From contig DAOUTW010000002.1 in assembly GCA_030668485.1 (NCBI GenBank), positions 1-64,000 on the forward strand: a DNA stretch of 64,000 nucleotides, written 5' to 3'. The stretch is from Candidatus Zixiibacteriota bacterium (GTDB lineage: Bacteria; Zixibacteria; MSB-5A5; GN15; JAAZOE01). The notes beneath the pieces were generated by a model. That model ran no database searches, was not told the DNA's origin, and saw only the letters and a program-made list of their open reading frames with translations. The translations under genes and the position numbers were made by a program. Positions 18,604-26,903 of this stretch are shown piece by piece; the first letter of the stretch is position 1, and every line of letters starts with the position of its first letter.

Positions 18604-18631
18604 AATATAACACATCGGCCTTAAAAATCAA
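18604..18631 (-). promoter_or_regulatory. Possible promoter of the zinc-ribbon/YkgJ pair
   Basis: On the minus strand TTGATT (18631-18626) and TATATT (18609-18604) are 16 bp apart. The -35 box borders the aprA terminator, so the pair could be transcribed independently of sat-aprBA. Confidence 0.5.
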
Positions 18632-18662
18632 AGTCCTCCGGGCGCGATCACCCGAAGGACTT
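18631..18662 (-). terminator. Terminator of sat-aprB-aprA
   Basis: A 12-bp stem (AAGTCCTTCGGG with CCCGGAGGACTT on the minus strand, one mismatch or wobble) with an 8-nt loop is followed by TGATTTTT. It lies 52-83 bp beyond the aprA stop. Confidence 0.75.
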
Positions 18663-18713
18663 AGTGTATATCTAACGAAAGTTGCTGTAAGGCTAAAATC
18701 AGCCGTCCGGCAA

Positions 18714-20600
18714 CTAACTTACCTTGACTTCCTCATAAATGGGAATAATGTCGCGTTTGAGCATTTCCCATTCATCCTTCGCCGGATGATAAACGCAGTT
18801 CGCAAAGACCTTCCAGTCTTCCTTCATCGAAGGGAAGTCGGAGCGGAAGTAATAGCCCGGCCAGCGGGTTTCTTCGCGGAACATGATCGTCCGGATGTGA
18901 GCTTCAGCCTGCCACATACGGTGGTAGTTCTCCCAGGCACGGCTCAACTCATGCAAGCCGTCAGCCGCCAACTTATCGGCGTCTTCCCTGAGCATGGCCA
19001 GCAGTTCGAGACCTTTTTCAAGCAGAGGCTTGCTGGTCATAAACTGGGTGGTCACACCGCCGGCATATTCGTCCATGATCTTCTGGAGACGGAACATGAA
19101 CTGTTTCGGCTTGATGTAGTTGGGATTGACTTCCGGATCGACAGTGGCGCCCTTGTGCTCTTCGAAAGTATCGATCGGAGCCAGAACCCACTTCTTGATC
19201 TCTTCGAGTTTAGCGTTGTCAAAGTTCGGCTCTTCGGTATTCTCGACACAGAATTTAACGCATGCCTTGGCGGCGATACGACCTTCGGTGAGAGAACCGG
19301 AGGAGAATTTGTGACTGGAGGCGCCAGAGGCGTCGCCGGCCGCAAACATACCCTTGACGGTGGTCATCTGGGCATAGCCCCAGAAATATTCCTTGGGAGC
19401 GATGTCTTCGGGACCACAGACCCACGCACCGGAGGCGCCGGAGTGAGAACCGATGAAGTACGGCTCACAGGCGGCGATTTCGGACGGCTTCTCTTCCGGA
19501 GCGGTATTGGTGGCCGCCCAGAGGATCGCCTGCGAAATGGTCATATCCAGGAAATCTTCCCATGCTTCGGATTCGAGCTCTTTGAGTTTTTTCTTCTTAG
19601 ATTTTTCATCCGGAGATTCCGCGGCGATTTTTTCGATGGCTTCTTCGGTCCGCATGAGGATCGGGCCTTTACCTTCCATCACGTCGAGCATCATCAGCCA
19701 GTTACGGAGGTTAGCCGGGACCGGCTTGACCATACCGTATGGTTTCCATTTCTCCAACTCGGGTCTGCGAGTCTGCATGTAGTTTTCACCCAGGGCATTG
19801 GTGGCGCGGGACTTGAAGAGCAGGAACCAAGCGCCGACCGGGCCATAAGCGTCTTTGAAACGGACCGGGATGAAACGAACTTCCTGGCAGGTCATTTCAG
19901 CGCCACCCTTGATGGTGAAATAGGCGCTGGCGCCGGAGTTAAACGGCGGATACCAGGAACGGCCGAGACCTTCACCGACGGAGCGCGGGCGGAAAACGTG
20001 CACCGCACCGCCCATGGTGACGATAGTGGTCTTGGCTTTAAAGACGTAGAACTTATTTTCACGGGTGCTGAAACCGACCGCGCCTACACATTTGCCGCCC
20101 TCGATCAGAGGCTCGACGATGAAAACGCGCTCGTAGATGTTGTCCATGCCGAGAGCGTTCTTGGCGGCTTCGGCAACGAGAACCTTGTAGGATTCGCCGT
20201 TGATCATCAGCTGCCAGCGACCTTCATGAACATATTTGCCGTCGGCATCTTTCCAGATCGGCAGGCCCCACTTCTCGAACATATGAACCGAGGAGTCGAC
20301 ATGGCGGGCAATATTGGCCACCAGGTCTTCACGAGTAACGCCCATCAGGTCATTGCGGACGTACTCGACGTAGTCCTTGATGCTGTTCTGGCCGTCTCTG
20401 ACACCGACATACTGGTTGATCGCCGAAAGACCCATCGCCACGGCACCGGAACGGTCCATGGCGGCCTTATCGACCAAAGTCACTTTAAGACCGTTTTTCT
20501 TTGCCCAATAGGCAGCTTCCGTGGCAGCCCCGCAGGCCGCCATTCCGCCACCGAGAATCAGGACATCAGTCTTGACTTCTACTGTTTCGAAATTCGCCAT
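18714..20600 (-). CDS. aprA: Adenylylsulfate (APS) reductase alpha subunit
   Basis: AprA is the FAD subunit of dissimilatory APS reductase, which reduces APS to sulfite and AMP in the cytoplasm. The 628-residue length is normal for the family. The N-terminal dinucleotide-binding motif (DVLILGGGMAACGAATEAA) is followed by DRSGAVAMGLSAINQYVG, a family signature. WFLLFKSRATNALGENY and the later GMFAAGDASGASSHKFSSGS match the fumarate-reductase-like fold with the conserved FAD and substrate contacts. The gene follows aprB by 22 bp and ends at a clear terminator. Its electrons should come from the Qmo complex, whose subunits are encoded at 23 kb and 42.9-46.5 kb. Confidence 0.97.
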   Translation of the reverse strand: MANFETVEVKTDVLILGGGMAACGAATEAAYWAKKNGLKVTLVDKAAMDRSGAVAMGLSAINQYVGVRDGQNSIKDYVEYVRNDLMGVTREDLVANIARHVDSSVHMFEKWGLPIWKDADGKYVHEGRWQLMINGESYKVLVAEAAKNALGMDNIYERVFIVEPLIEGGKCVGAVGFSTRENKFYVFKAKTTIVTMGGAVHVFRPRSVGEGLGRSWYPPFNSGASAYFTIKGGAEMTCQEVRFIPVRFKDAYGPVGAWFLLFKSRATNALGENYMQTRRPELEKWKPYGMVKPVPANLRNWLMMLDVMEGKGPILMRTEEAIEKIAAESPDEKSKKKKLKELESEAWEDFLDMTISQAILWAATNTAPEEKPSEIAACEPYFIGSHSGASGAWVCGPEDIAPKEYFWGYAQMTTVKGMFAAGDASGASSHKFSSGSLTEGRIAAKACVKFCVENTEEPNFDNAKLEEIKKWVLAPIDTFEEHKGATVDPEVNPNYIKPKQFMFRLQKIMDEYAGGVTTQFMTSKPLLEKGLELLAMLREDADKLAADGLHELSRAWENYHRMWQAEAHIRTIMFREETRWPGYYFRSDFPSMKEDWKVFANCVYHPAKDEWEMLKRDIIPIYEEVKVS

Positions 20601-20622
20601 AATGTTACCCTTTCCTTTCCTA

Positions 20623-21060
20623 TTACTTTACCGGGGGCAATGTGCTCATGCCGCACGATTCAGGTTCGGTGGCCAGGAGTTCATTGTTCAGGTCATCATG
20701 AGTGGCAAAGCCGGCTTCGGGCTCCGCTTTTCCTTCCGGAGTTGTCCGGATCGGGAATTTGAACCTTTTCAAAGTTCCATTGCGGAATTTGACCGTCCAC
20801 ATAATGGAGTCAGTACTCCGCATGGGGGTAACAGTAGCGCCGAGCGGTACAAAGTCGGCATAACCGCGAACCTCGATTGCCTGTACCGGGCAAATCTTGA
20901 CGCAGCTATAGCACTCCCAGCACATCTCGGGCGCTTGGTTGAAGGCTTTCATCAGGTCTTTGTTCAAGACCATCAGATCGTTGGGGCAGATATACTGGCA
21001 AGCGGTCTTGTCCAGAGCTTTGCACCCGTCACACTTATCAGGGATTACATAACTAGGCAT
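20623..21060 (-). CDS. aprB: Adenylylsulfate (APS) reductase beta subunit
   Basis: AprB is the 4Fe-4S electron-entry subunit that feeds the FAD of AprA. Two cluster motifs are visible: CDGCKALDKTACQYICP (about 10-26) and CWECYSCVKICPVQAIE (about 47-63). A C-terminal beta tail (to 145) wraps around AprA in known structures. The length is at the short end for the family. It lies between sat (60 bp) and aprA (22 bp), the usual sat-aprBA order, and is probably transcribed from the sat promoter. Confidence 0.97.
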   Translation of the reverse strand: MPSYVIPDKCDGCKALDKTACQYICPNDLMVLNKDLMKAFNQAPEMCWECYSCVKICPVQAIEVRGYADFVPLGATVTPMRSTDSIMWTVKFRNGTLKRFKFPIRTTPEGKAEPEAGFATHDDLNNELLATEPESCGMSTLPPVK

Positions 21061-21120
21061 AAAATTCTCCTATTGGAAGTTCTAACAATATTTCTCTGCC
21101 TATTATTTATCATTTCGTTT

Positions 21121-22356
21121 TTACTTGTCCTTTTTAACCTTGGCGTCGCCGGTGGCGTGGCCATGCATCTTAACCTCGACTTTGTCCTCGTCCTTGATTC
21201 CGGCATAGTATTCACGGAGAAGAGCCAACACCGGAGGGCGGCTGAATTCGGCAGGAACATCGCCGGCTTCAGACAGAGCCTTACGCAGGGCAGTACCGGA
21301 CAGGAACAAACGATCTTCCTTGGCATGCGGGCAGGTTTTCATCGAAGCCATGCCGCCGCACTTGTAACACCAGAAGGTCCAGTCGATCGGCAGCATCTTG
21401 CATTTCAGAGCGCCGTCCCAGAGCTTGAAGAAAACATCCTGGGCGTCGAAGGGACCGTAATAGTTGCCGACACCGGCATGGTCGCGGCCGATAATCATAT
21501 GTGAACAGCCGAAGTTCTGGCGGAACACGGCATGAAGCAGGCCTTCACGCGGACCGGCATAACGCATATCCAGAGGATAGCCGCCAGTAACGACACGGTC
21601 TTTGTCAAAGAAGTTTTCGACCAGGGTGTCGATACAGTTGACGCGCACGTCGGCCGGAATGTCGCCCGGTTTCAGTTTGCCGACCAACTGGTGGATGTAG
21701 AGACCGTCGCTGACCTCGATGGCTATCTTGGCCAGGTACTCATGCGAACGGTGCATCGGATTGCGGAGTTGCAGAGCGGCGATGGTCTTCCAGCCTTTTT
21801 CCTCGAAAATCTTGCGGCTTTCGGTCGGCGTCTGATAAATACCGGCGAATTCCTTCGGGAAATAACTTTCCGACAAAACCTTGACCGGACCGGCCAGATT
21901 CCATTCCTTCTGCTCCATCACAACCTTGACTCCCGGATGCTCGGGATCGGTGGTCGTGAAAACATTCTTGCATTCAAACTCTTTGTCGATCTTGTAGCAT
22001 TCGGAAACCTTCATCGTCCCCATGATTTCCTGAGTCTCACCGGAAACGAGACAGATGTCGGTACCCGCATCGAATTTCTGATCGTGCGAGAGTGTTACCG
22101 GAATCGGCCAGAAGATACCGTTGGTCATCTTCATATCCTGGCAAACACCTTTCCAGTCGGCTTCAGTCATGAAACCTTCCAGCGGCGTAAATCCTCCGAT
22201 ACCCATAAAAATCAAGTCGCCGGTTTCACGAGTGGTCATAACAACCTTGGGTAAGGTTTCCGCCCGTTTCAATTCATCTTCTCTCTCCTTACCCTCAAGC
22301 AACAATATCTTCAGGGTATCACTTCCGTGAGGAGAGATTAGTTTTGATTTTGCCAT
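21121..22356 (-). CDS. sat: Sulfate adenylyltransferase (ATP sulfurylase), dissimilatory type
   Basis: Sat activates sulfate with ATP to APS and pyrophosphate, the first step of dissimilatory sulfate reduction. The 411-residue protein shows the active-site motifs [14 protein letters not shown] (QxRNPxHxxHE) and [21 protein letters not shown] zinc site of the prokaryotic homomeric type ([15 protein letters not shown]) is also visible, followed by SGTALRKAL. It leads the sat-aprB-aprA unit. Two palindromes of the TTGTGA-N6-TCACAA type lie in its promoter region, one inside the -35/-10 spacer, which suggests repression by a redox regulator. No pyrophosphatase gene is seen in the window. Confidence 0.97.
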   Translation of the reverse strand: MAKSKLISPHGSDTLKILLLEGKEREDELKRAETLPKVVMTTRETGDLIFMGIGGFTPLEGFMTEADWKGVCQDMKMTNGIFWPIPVTLSHDQKFDAGTDICLVSGETQEIMGTMKVSECYKIDKEFECKNVFTTTDPEHPGVKVVMEQKEWNLAGPVKVLSESYFPKEFAGIYQTPTESRKIFEEKGWKTIAALQLRNPMHRSHEYLAKIAIEVSDGLYIHQLVGKLKPGDIPADVRVNCIDTLVENFFDKDRVVTGGYPLDMRYAGPREGLLHAVFRQNFGCSHMIIGRDHAGVGNYYGPFDAQDVFFKLWDGALKCKMLPIDWTFWCYKCGGMASMKTCPHAKEDRLFLSGTALRKALSEAGDVPAEFSRPPVLALLREYYAGIKDEDKVEVKMHGHATGDAKVKKDK

Positions 22357-22519
22357 CTCAATTACCGTCCTCTCATATTGAGCTATAGGAAACTTTCTAT
22401 TCTTTATTCTCTCATCAATTCCAAATTTTCAAAGACTCAATCTAACGCGGGGACACCTTATGTTTTCCAAGCCCGAGATTCGATCATGGGACATTACAAG
22501 ACCCATTACAGTCGTTAGT

Positions 22520-22537
22520 ATGTGACTTTTTTCACAA
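22520..22537 (-). promoter_or_regulatory. Palindromic operator, sat distal site (TTGTGA-N6-TCACAT)
   Basis: Read on the minus strand the site is TTGTGAAAAAAGTCACAT, an 11/12 match to TTGTGA-N6-TCACAA. It sits between TTGACC (22550-22545) and a weak CATACT -10 box, so it may cover a second sat promoter. Confidence 0.6.
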
Positions 22538-22594
22538 TCTCGGTCAATAAAAAAACCTGCCTGCAAATCTATCCCAGAAGCGTTTACCGTTGAG

Positions 22595-22623
22595 AATGTA
22601 AAACTTTTCACAAGCCCTGTCAA
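22595..22623 (-). promoter_or_regulatory. sat promoter TTGACA-N17-TACATT with embedded operator
   Basis: On the minus strand a consensus -35 (22623-22618) is followed after 17 bp by TACATT (22600-22595). The palindrome listed next occupies almost the entire spacer. Confidence 0.65.
22596..22613 (-). promoter_or_regulatory. Palindromic operator inside the sat promoter spacer
   Basis: TTGTGAAAAGTTTTACAT (minus strand) matches TTGTGA-N6-TCACAA at 10 of 12 fixed positions. It overlaps the spacer and the -10 box, so a bound protein would block RNA polymerase, as expected for a Rex-like repressor. Confidence 0.6.
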
Positions 22624-23021
22624 GCGAAAAATCCCCTTTTTTATTGATTCGGACGAATAGAAGACTAACATTAACCTTTTTTTCGGGGAGCCGGTAAGAC
22701 CGCCCGGCGCTTCGCCGCAGAAGGGGCCCGCTGATCGCCATGATGACAATAGGGGATAAGGAACATCCTGTATAAACATGTCCACCGCCTCTTCTATTAT
22801 ATTGTCTAACAACATATTACAACCTATCATAATAATCTGCGTAATGCTCATAAGTTGGACCGGGATAATAGGCGAGTCGTTGCGCCAGATAGTTCCGAAC
22901 TGATATGAAAAAGTCCTCATGATATCCTGTGGCCGGGTCTGGCATCGAATTAAGGGGGCGCTCGGTAGTTATTCGAAATTCATCCGAAAATAGTCATAAT
23001 ATTGCCGGATTGTGTTAGACA

Positions 23022-23039
23022 TTGTGAAAAAAATAACAA
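23022..23039 (+). promoter_or_regulatory. Palindromic operator upstream of qmoC
   Basis: TTGTGAAAAAAATAACAA matches TTGTGA-N6-TCACAA at 11 of 12 fixed positions. It ends 5 bp before the -35 box of the qmoC promoter, so its centre is about 50 bp upstream of the expected transcription start. Confidence 0.6.
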
Positions 23040-23044
23040 AATGC

Positions 23045-23073
23045 TTGACACTTTTTATCTCACTGACTATTTT
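23045..23073 (+). promoter_or_regulatory. qmoC promoter TTGACA-N17-TATTTT
   Basis: A consensus -35 box (23045-23050) is followed after 17 bp by TATTTT (23068-23073). The leader to the ATG at 23139 would be about 60 nt. Confidence 0.65.
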
Positions 23074-23138
23074 CACGATGGACAAATGGTTTAATCTATC
23101 TCGCGTCTGTTTTGGTTTTTTGCGAAAAGGAGAATCAG

Positions 23139-24323
23139 ATGGCCGATGCCTGTCGTATCGATCCGGATCTGAACTTCATAAGAGAAATTAAGAAGGCCGG
23201 CGGAGATACCGTCAAGAAGTGTTTTCAATGTGCCACCTGTTCGGTGGTCTGCAATCTCTCGCCGGAAGATAAGCCGTTCCCTCGCAAAGAGATGTTGATG
23301 ACTCAATGGGGGCGCTCGGAAGTCCTCATGAGGAATGCGGATGTCTGGATGTGCTATCAGTGCAACGACTGTTCGACCTATTGTCCGCGCGGCGCCCGCC
23401 CGGGCGATGTCCTTGCGGCGATCAGGTCATACACCTATAAATATCACTCGTTCCCGTCCTTTATGGGTAAGGCGCTGGCCAGTCCGGCGATGCTTCCGGT
23501 CCTGTTTTTGATTCCGGCGCTGATTCTCCTGGCCTGCGTATTTCTATTCGCGCCCAAGACAGAGACGGGCGAATTCCTGTTCATGGTCAGTCCGATGATC
23601 GACTTCGATATATTTCTGCCGCACGGGGTGGTCGATGCCATTTTCGTGTTCGGCAATATCCTGATTTTCACTTGCGCCTCGATCGGATTTTTCCGATTCT
23701 GGAAAAATCTAAAAAGCGGCAACGAGGAAACGAAACTCTCATTCTGGAAGGCGCTGACCGCCACCATCAAGGATGTTATCACTCATAGCCAGTTTTTTGA
23801 ATGCGAAGCCAATCGGGCACGGGCCCAGGGGCATATCCTTTTGATTGCCGGCTTCATCGGCGCCATGATCACCACCGGCATCGTTTTCGTCTTTATATTC
23901 ATTCCCCATTACCTGGACATGCTCGGGCTCGGAAACTTCCACTCCTTTTTCGAATTGCCACTTAATCTGCCTCATCCGGTAAAAATCCTTGGCGTTTTCA
24001 GCGGTTTCCTCCTGATTCTCGGCGGGGCGCTACTGGTGCTGCGCCGCTGGGCCGACAGTGACGAGATCGGGGCCAACGGATATGGCGATCATCTTTTCCT
24101 CTACATCATGTTCCTGGCCGGGCTGACTGGAATTCTCTCCTGGTTGACACGAATCATGGGATTGCCGATGATTGCATATGCAAATTATTATGTACACCTG
24201 GTCGTCATCTGGTTTTTGCTCTGGTATATGCCGTATTCCAAATTCGCCCATATGTTTTACCGTACGCTGGCTTTGGTCCATGCGCGCATGATCGGCCGCA
24301 AATCTCGAATCGAGGCCGAATAG
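23139..24323 (+). CDS. qmoC: Quinone-interacting membrane-bound oxidoreductase subunit C
   Basis: The ATG at 23139 is preferred because AAGGAG lies 7 nt upstream; the frame opens at 23112. QmoC fuses an HdrC-like ferredoxin domain with two Cys motifs (CFQCATCSVVCN, CYQCNDCSTYCPRGARP, about 25-90) to a haem b membrane domain with about six hydrophobic segments (about 105-380) and histidines for haem and quinone. It should pass menaquinol electrons to QmoA/QmoB and then AprBA. Unusually it is not with qmoAB: it stands alone, divergent from sat, about 18.6 kb from qmoB. It has its own promoter, palindrome and terminator. Confidence 0.93.
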   Translation: MADACRIDPDLNFIREIKKAGGDTVKKCFQCATCSVVCNLSPEDKPFPRKEMLMTQWGRSEVLMRNADVWMCYQCNDCSTYCPRGARPGDVLAAIRSYTYKYHSFPSFMGKALASPAMLPVLFLIPALILLACVFLFAPKTETGEFLFMVSPMIDFDIFLPHGVVDAIFVFGNILIFTCASIGFFRFWKNLKSGNEETKLSFWKALTATIKDVITHSQFFECEANRARAQGHILLIAGFIGAMITTGIVFVFIFIPHYLDMLGLGNFHSFFELPLNLPHPVKILGVFSGFLLILGGALLVLRRWADSDEIGANGYGDHLFLYIMFLAGLTGILSWLTRIMGLPMIAYANYYVHLVVIWFLLWYMPYSKFAHMFYRTLALVHARMIGRKSRIEAE

Positions 24324-24351
24324 GTACTTCACGAAGGAATTTTTGTACAAG

Positions 24352-24385
24352 GGCGGAAGTCGCAAGGGCTTCCGCCTTTTTCTTT
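24352..24385 (+). terminator. Rho-independent terminator of qmoC
   Basis: An 8-bp stem (GGCGGAAG with CTTCCGCC) is followed by TTTTTCTTT, starting 29 bp after the qmoC stop. Confidence 0.85.
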
Positions 24386-24569
24386 ATTGTCGTGCCGGCG
24401 CATGCGGCGAAGTGTTGCGCCATAATCAGCAGGCCGATATCAACGCCTCACCGTTTTTCTATGGCGATGTTGAAAACATGCTGGAGATAATCGAAGCGGC
24501 GGAGCGGATGAGAGTGAAAGCAAAATTAGAAGATAGCATAGTACGATACGGCTCTTAGTTATAAACTCT
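24386..24569 (+). other. Possible coding remnant between qmoC and the transposase unit
   Basis: An open frame without start or ribosome site runs from the qmoC terminator to 24558. Its end (ENMLEIIEAAERMRVKAKLEDS) has a coding look with helix-like composition. I do not recognise it. It may be the decayed 3' end of a gene displaced when the neighbouring element arrived. Confidence 0.2.
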
Positions 24570-24612
24570 GTACCCCGCCCAGAAGCCATTCTCATGGCTG
24601 GCGGGTGGGATT
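24570..24612 (+). repeat. Left REP hairpin of the RAYT unit
   Basis: GTACCCCGCCCAGA is followed by a tip hairpin (AGCCAT, loop TCTC, ATGGCT) and GGCGGGTGGGATT. CCCGCC pairs with GGCGGG as outer stem. An inverted copy with a different tip stem lies at 25215-25257 on the other side of the transposase. Confidence 0.8.
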
Positions 24613-24678
24613 TCTTCGACCATCTCGTATGGTAAATATGTGATTGACAATTCGCCATTATTTATCAAATGTATTATC

Positions 24679-25215
24679 ATGGAACTCAAACATTATGATC
24701 ATGACGGCCGCGCGCGATTCATTACTTTTTGCACTCATTATCGACTGCCGCTATTAACCAATGATCTTTTCCGGTCAATTGTAGTAAAAGCCATTGCCAA
24801 GGTAAAAGCGCAGATCGGCCTCAAGCTCTTTGCCTGGGCTATTATGCCGAATCATATTCATCTGGTCCTTGTACCGCCAATCGATGGAGAAGTGGGGTTT
24901 ATTATTGGTGAAATCAAGCGCCTGTCGGCTTTTGCGATTCATCGTCGGCTAAAGGCTGTTAATTCGGAATTATTGGATAAGCTCATTATCAACCGTCGCG
25001 GCAAACGCAAATTTGCCTTCTGGCAAAAACGGTGTTATGATTATAACTGCCAGACGAATGAGGAAATCTGGACGAAGGTAAAATATTGCCATAATAATCC
25101 GGTGAGTTGGGGATTGGTGGCGACTCCGGATCAATGGCGATGGAGCAGTTATAACAACTATCTTGGCGAGGGGAACGGAGTGCTTGAAATCGACCTCGAA
25201 GGATGCACCCCATGA
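24679..25215 (+). CDS. REP-associated tyrosine transposase (RAYT, Y1/HUH)
   Basis: The ATG at 24679 (MELKHYDHDG) is the likely start of a 178-residue protein; GTG at 24640 is in frame but has no better site. The HUH motif is PNHIHLVL and the catalytic tyrosine is expected in KYCHNNPVSWGL, both typical of single-domain Y1 transposases of the REP-associated group. Such enzymes cut and join REP hairpins on single-stranded DNA. Two inverted hairpins flank the gene exactly, the right one touching its stop codon, so gene and hairpins form one unit. It has been inserted between qmoC and the end of the dsr operon. Confidence 0.88.
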   Translation: MELKHYDHDGRARFITFCTHYRLPLLTNDLFRSIVVKAIAKVKAQIGLKLFAWAIMPNHIHLVLVPPIDGEVGFIIGEIKRLSAFAIHRRLKAVNSELLDKLIINRRGKRKFAFWQKRCYDYNCQTNEEIWTKVKYCHNNPVSWGLVATPDQWRWSSYNNYLGEGNGVLEIDLEGCTP

Positions 25216-25257
25216 ATCCCACCCGCCGGTCGCCGGAGCGACCTCTGGGCGGGGTAC
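25215..25257 (-). repeat. Right REP hairpin of the RAYT unit (inverted copy)
   Basis: Read on the minus strand, GTACCCCGCCCAGA is followed by a tip hairpin (GGTCGC, loop TCCG, GCGACC) and GGCGGGTGGGATT. The flanks equal those of the left copy. The tip stem differs, yet both sides changed together, so the pairing is kept. Confidence 0.8.
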
Positions 25258-25347
25258 ACATATTGCAAAAAGATAACTCACAAGTTCAGAGATATGGACA
25301 GTTAAGATACCATTGCCCCGATCGCGAGTTATAAGGATCGAGGTATT

Positions 25348-26892
25348 TTATTTAGATTGATTTTTCTGGTAGTGTTCAAGCAGGGTAGCGATAAGTCCCT
25401 CAAGATCGTGCTTTTCCGCTTTGGCGGTTATTGCGAAACCATTCTTTGATAATGTATCGGAAACCATCGGACCGAGGGAGAAGATTTTTGCCCCTGAAGT
25501 GATCTGCTTGATTTCATCATCGGACAAATTGTGATTCATCCCCTTAACCGTCGAGGCGCTGGTGAAAAGGATGGCATGAGGCGGCGTCTCAAATAATTTT
25601 TCCTTGAGGCCGTCCGGCCAGTCGGGATGGAAAGTGCGATAAGTGGTCAGCGGAATTACTTTCACACCCACCTCCGGCAGGCCTTTCTCAATAGTATCTC
25701 CGGCCAGATTGCCGCGCACCCTTATCACCGTGGCTTCCTTCACATCGGTCAGCTTTTTCATTTCGGCGGTCAGGACTTCCGAGGTCGCCTTTGACGGTAT
25801 GAAATCAGGCTCCAGGTTATGTTCGGCCAGTGAGCGCGAAGTTGCCGATCCAATGGCGGCAATTTTAAAGCGCGACAGATAGCGAACATCGCCGAGGCGG
25901 TTTGCAAATTGCTGGAAGAAATAACGCACCCCGTTTTCGCTGGTAAAAATCAACCATGAGTTTTTATCCGGCGAATTTCGCAAGGCCTCCCAGCCTTCTT
26001 CATCATGCCATGCCTCGGTGGCGATGGTCGGATACGGCATCGGTTCGGCTCCAAGTTCGCGCAGCTCGGCATAAAGCTCCATCGATTGATCGGCGGGCCG
26101 GGTAACCATCACTCTGACACCCAGAAGTGGTTTGTCGACAAACCATTCCAACCACGGCTGGAGGGTGCAGACCTCGCCAATGACAAACAGCGCCGGCGGT
26201 TTGACATTTTCTGAAGCGACCTTTTTGGGCAGAAGGCACAGGGTGGTGATAACATTGCGCTGCGAGGGATAGGTGCCGCGCTCGACAATTGCCGCCGGAG
26301 TTTCCGGGTCCATGCCGTTGTCGATTAATTTCTCGACAATATTGGCGATTTCCCCGACACCCATATAGATAACGACAGTGCAATTTTTGGCCTTAGCCAG
26401 CCATTCCCATGCCACCGAGCTTTTATATTTATCGCTGGCTTTGTGTCCGGTTACGAAAACCACCGATGAGGCTAATACCCGGTCGGTGCAGGGGATTCCG
26501 GCATAGGCAGGCCCGGCGATGCCGGAAGTGACGCCGGTGATGATTTCGAAGGGAATGTCATTTTCTTTGAGAAACCGGGCTTCTTCTCCGCCCCGTCCGA
26601 AAATAAGTGGATCGCTGCCTTTGAGGCGTGCAACGCATTTGCCTTCCCGGGCGAGCTTGAGCATCAACTTGTTGATCTCATCCTGGGGAACCGGATGAAC
26701 GCCGGCTTTTTTGCCGACATGATATTTTTCAGTCTGGTACGGAATGGAAATCACCAGTTCCGAGGCCAACAGATTATCATAAATGACGGCATCGCACATT
26801 TCAAGATGTCGTTTGCCCTTAACGGTGATCAAACCGGGGTCGCCAGGTCCGGCCCCGATTAAAAACACTTTGCCTTTTCCGTCTTTGCGCAT
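25348..26892 (-). CDS. cobA-hemD: Fused uroporphyrinogen-III C-methyltransferase / uroporphyrinogen-III synthase
   Basis: The N-terminal domain (about 8-245) is an SUMT/CobA enzyme with VFLIGAGPGDPGLITVKG, the SAM site LKGSDPLIFGRGGEE and TGVTSGIAGPAYAGIP. It methylates uroporphyrinogen III to precorrin-2. The C-terminal domain (about 255-510) is HemD-like (VMVTRPADQSMELYAELRELG, FTSENGVRYFF, FTSASTVKGM) and closes the tetrapyrrole ring. Both steps lead to siroheme, the cofactor of DsrAB. It is the last gene of the long minus-strand cluster, 11 bp after the siroheme dehydrogenase gene. A weak hairpin without T-tract follows near 25320. hemB, hemC and hemL are not in the window. Confidence 0.95.
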   Translation of the reverse strand: MRKDGKGKVFLIGAGPGDPGLITVKGKRHLEMCDAVIYDNLLASELVISIPYQTEKYHVGKKAGVHPVPQDEINKLMLKLAREGKCVARLKGSDPLIFGRGGEEARFLKENDIPFEIITGVTSGIAGPAYAGIPCTDRVLASSVVFVTGHKASDKYKSSVAWEWLAKAKNCTVVIYMGVGEIANIVEKLIDNGMDPETPAAIVERGTYPSQRNVITTLCLLPKKVASENVKPPALFVIGEVCTLQPWLEWFVDKPLLGVRVMVTRPADQSMELYAELRELGAEPMPYPTIATEAWHDEEGWEALRNSPDKNSWLIFTSENGVRYFFQQFANRLGDVRYLSRFKIAAIGSATSRSLAEHNLEPDFIPSKATSEVLTAEMKKLTDVKEATVIRVRGNLAGDTIEKGLPEVGVKVIPLTTYRTFHPDWPDGLKEKLFETPPHAILFTSASTVKGMNHNLSDDEIKQITSGAKIFSLGPMVSDTLSKNGFAITAKAEKHDLEGLIATLLEHYQKNQSK

Positions 26893-26903
26893 AATTGAGC
26901 CGC

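Larger units (their letters stand above)
22357..23138. other. Divergent regulatory region between sat and qmoC
   Basis: This 782-bp stretch separates two divergent genes and holds three palindromic operators, a clear sat promoter (22595-22623), a second possible sat promoter, and the qmoC promoter (23045-23073). The sat leader would be about 230 nt. The minus-strand open frame at 22429-22920 crosses all sat control signals and looks spurious. Confidence 0.6.

Noticed and set aside
18555-20762. 735-codon open frame opposite aprA
   Set aside because: It is the antisense shadow of aprA, caused by codon bias; the aprA motifs are clear on the other strand.
22429-22920. Minus-strand open frame of 163 codons upstream of sat
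   Set aside because: It covers the sat promoters and two operators, has no ribosome site and resembles no family; the palindromes explain the region better.
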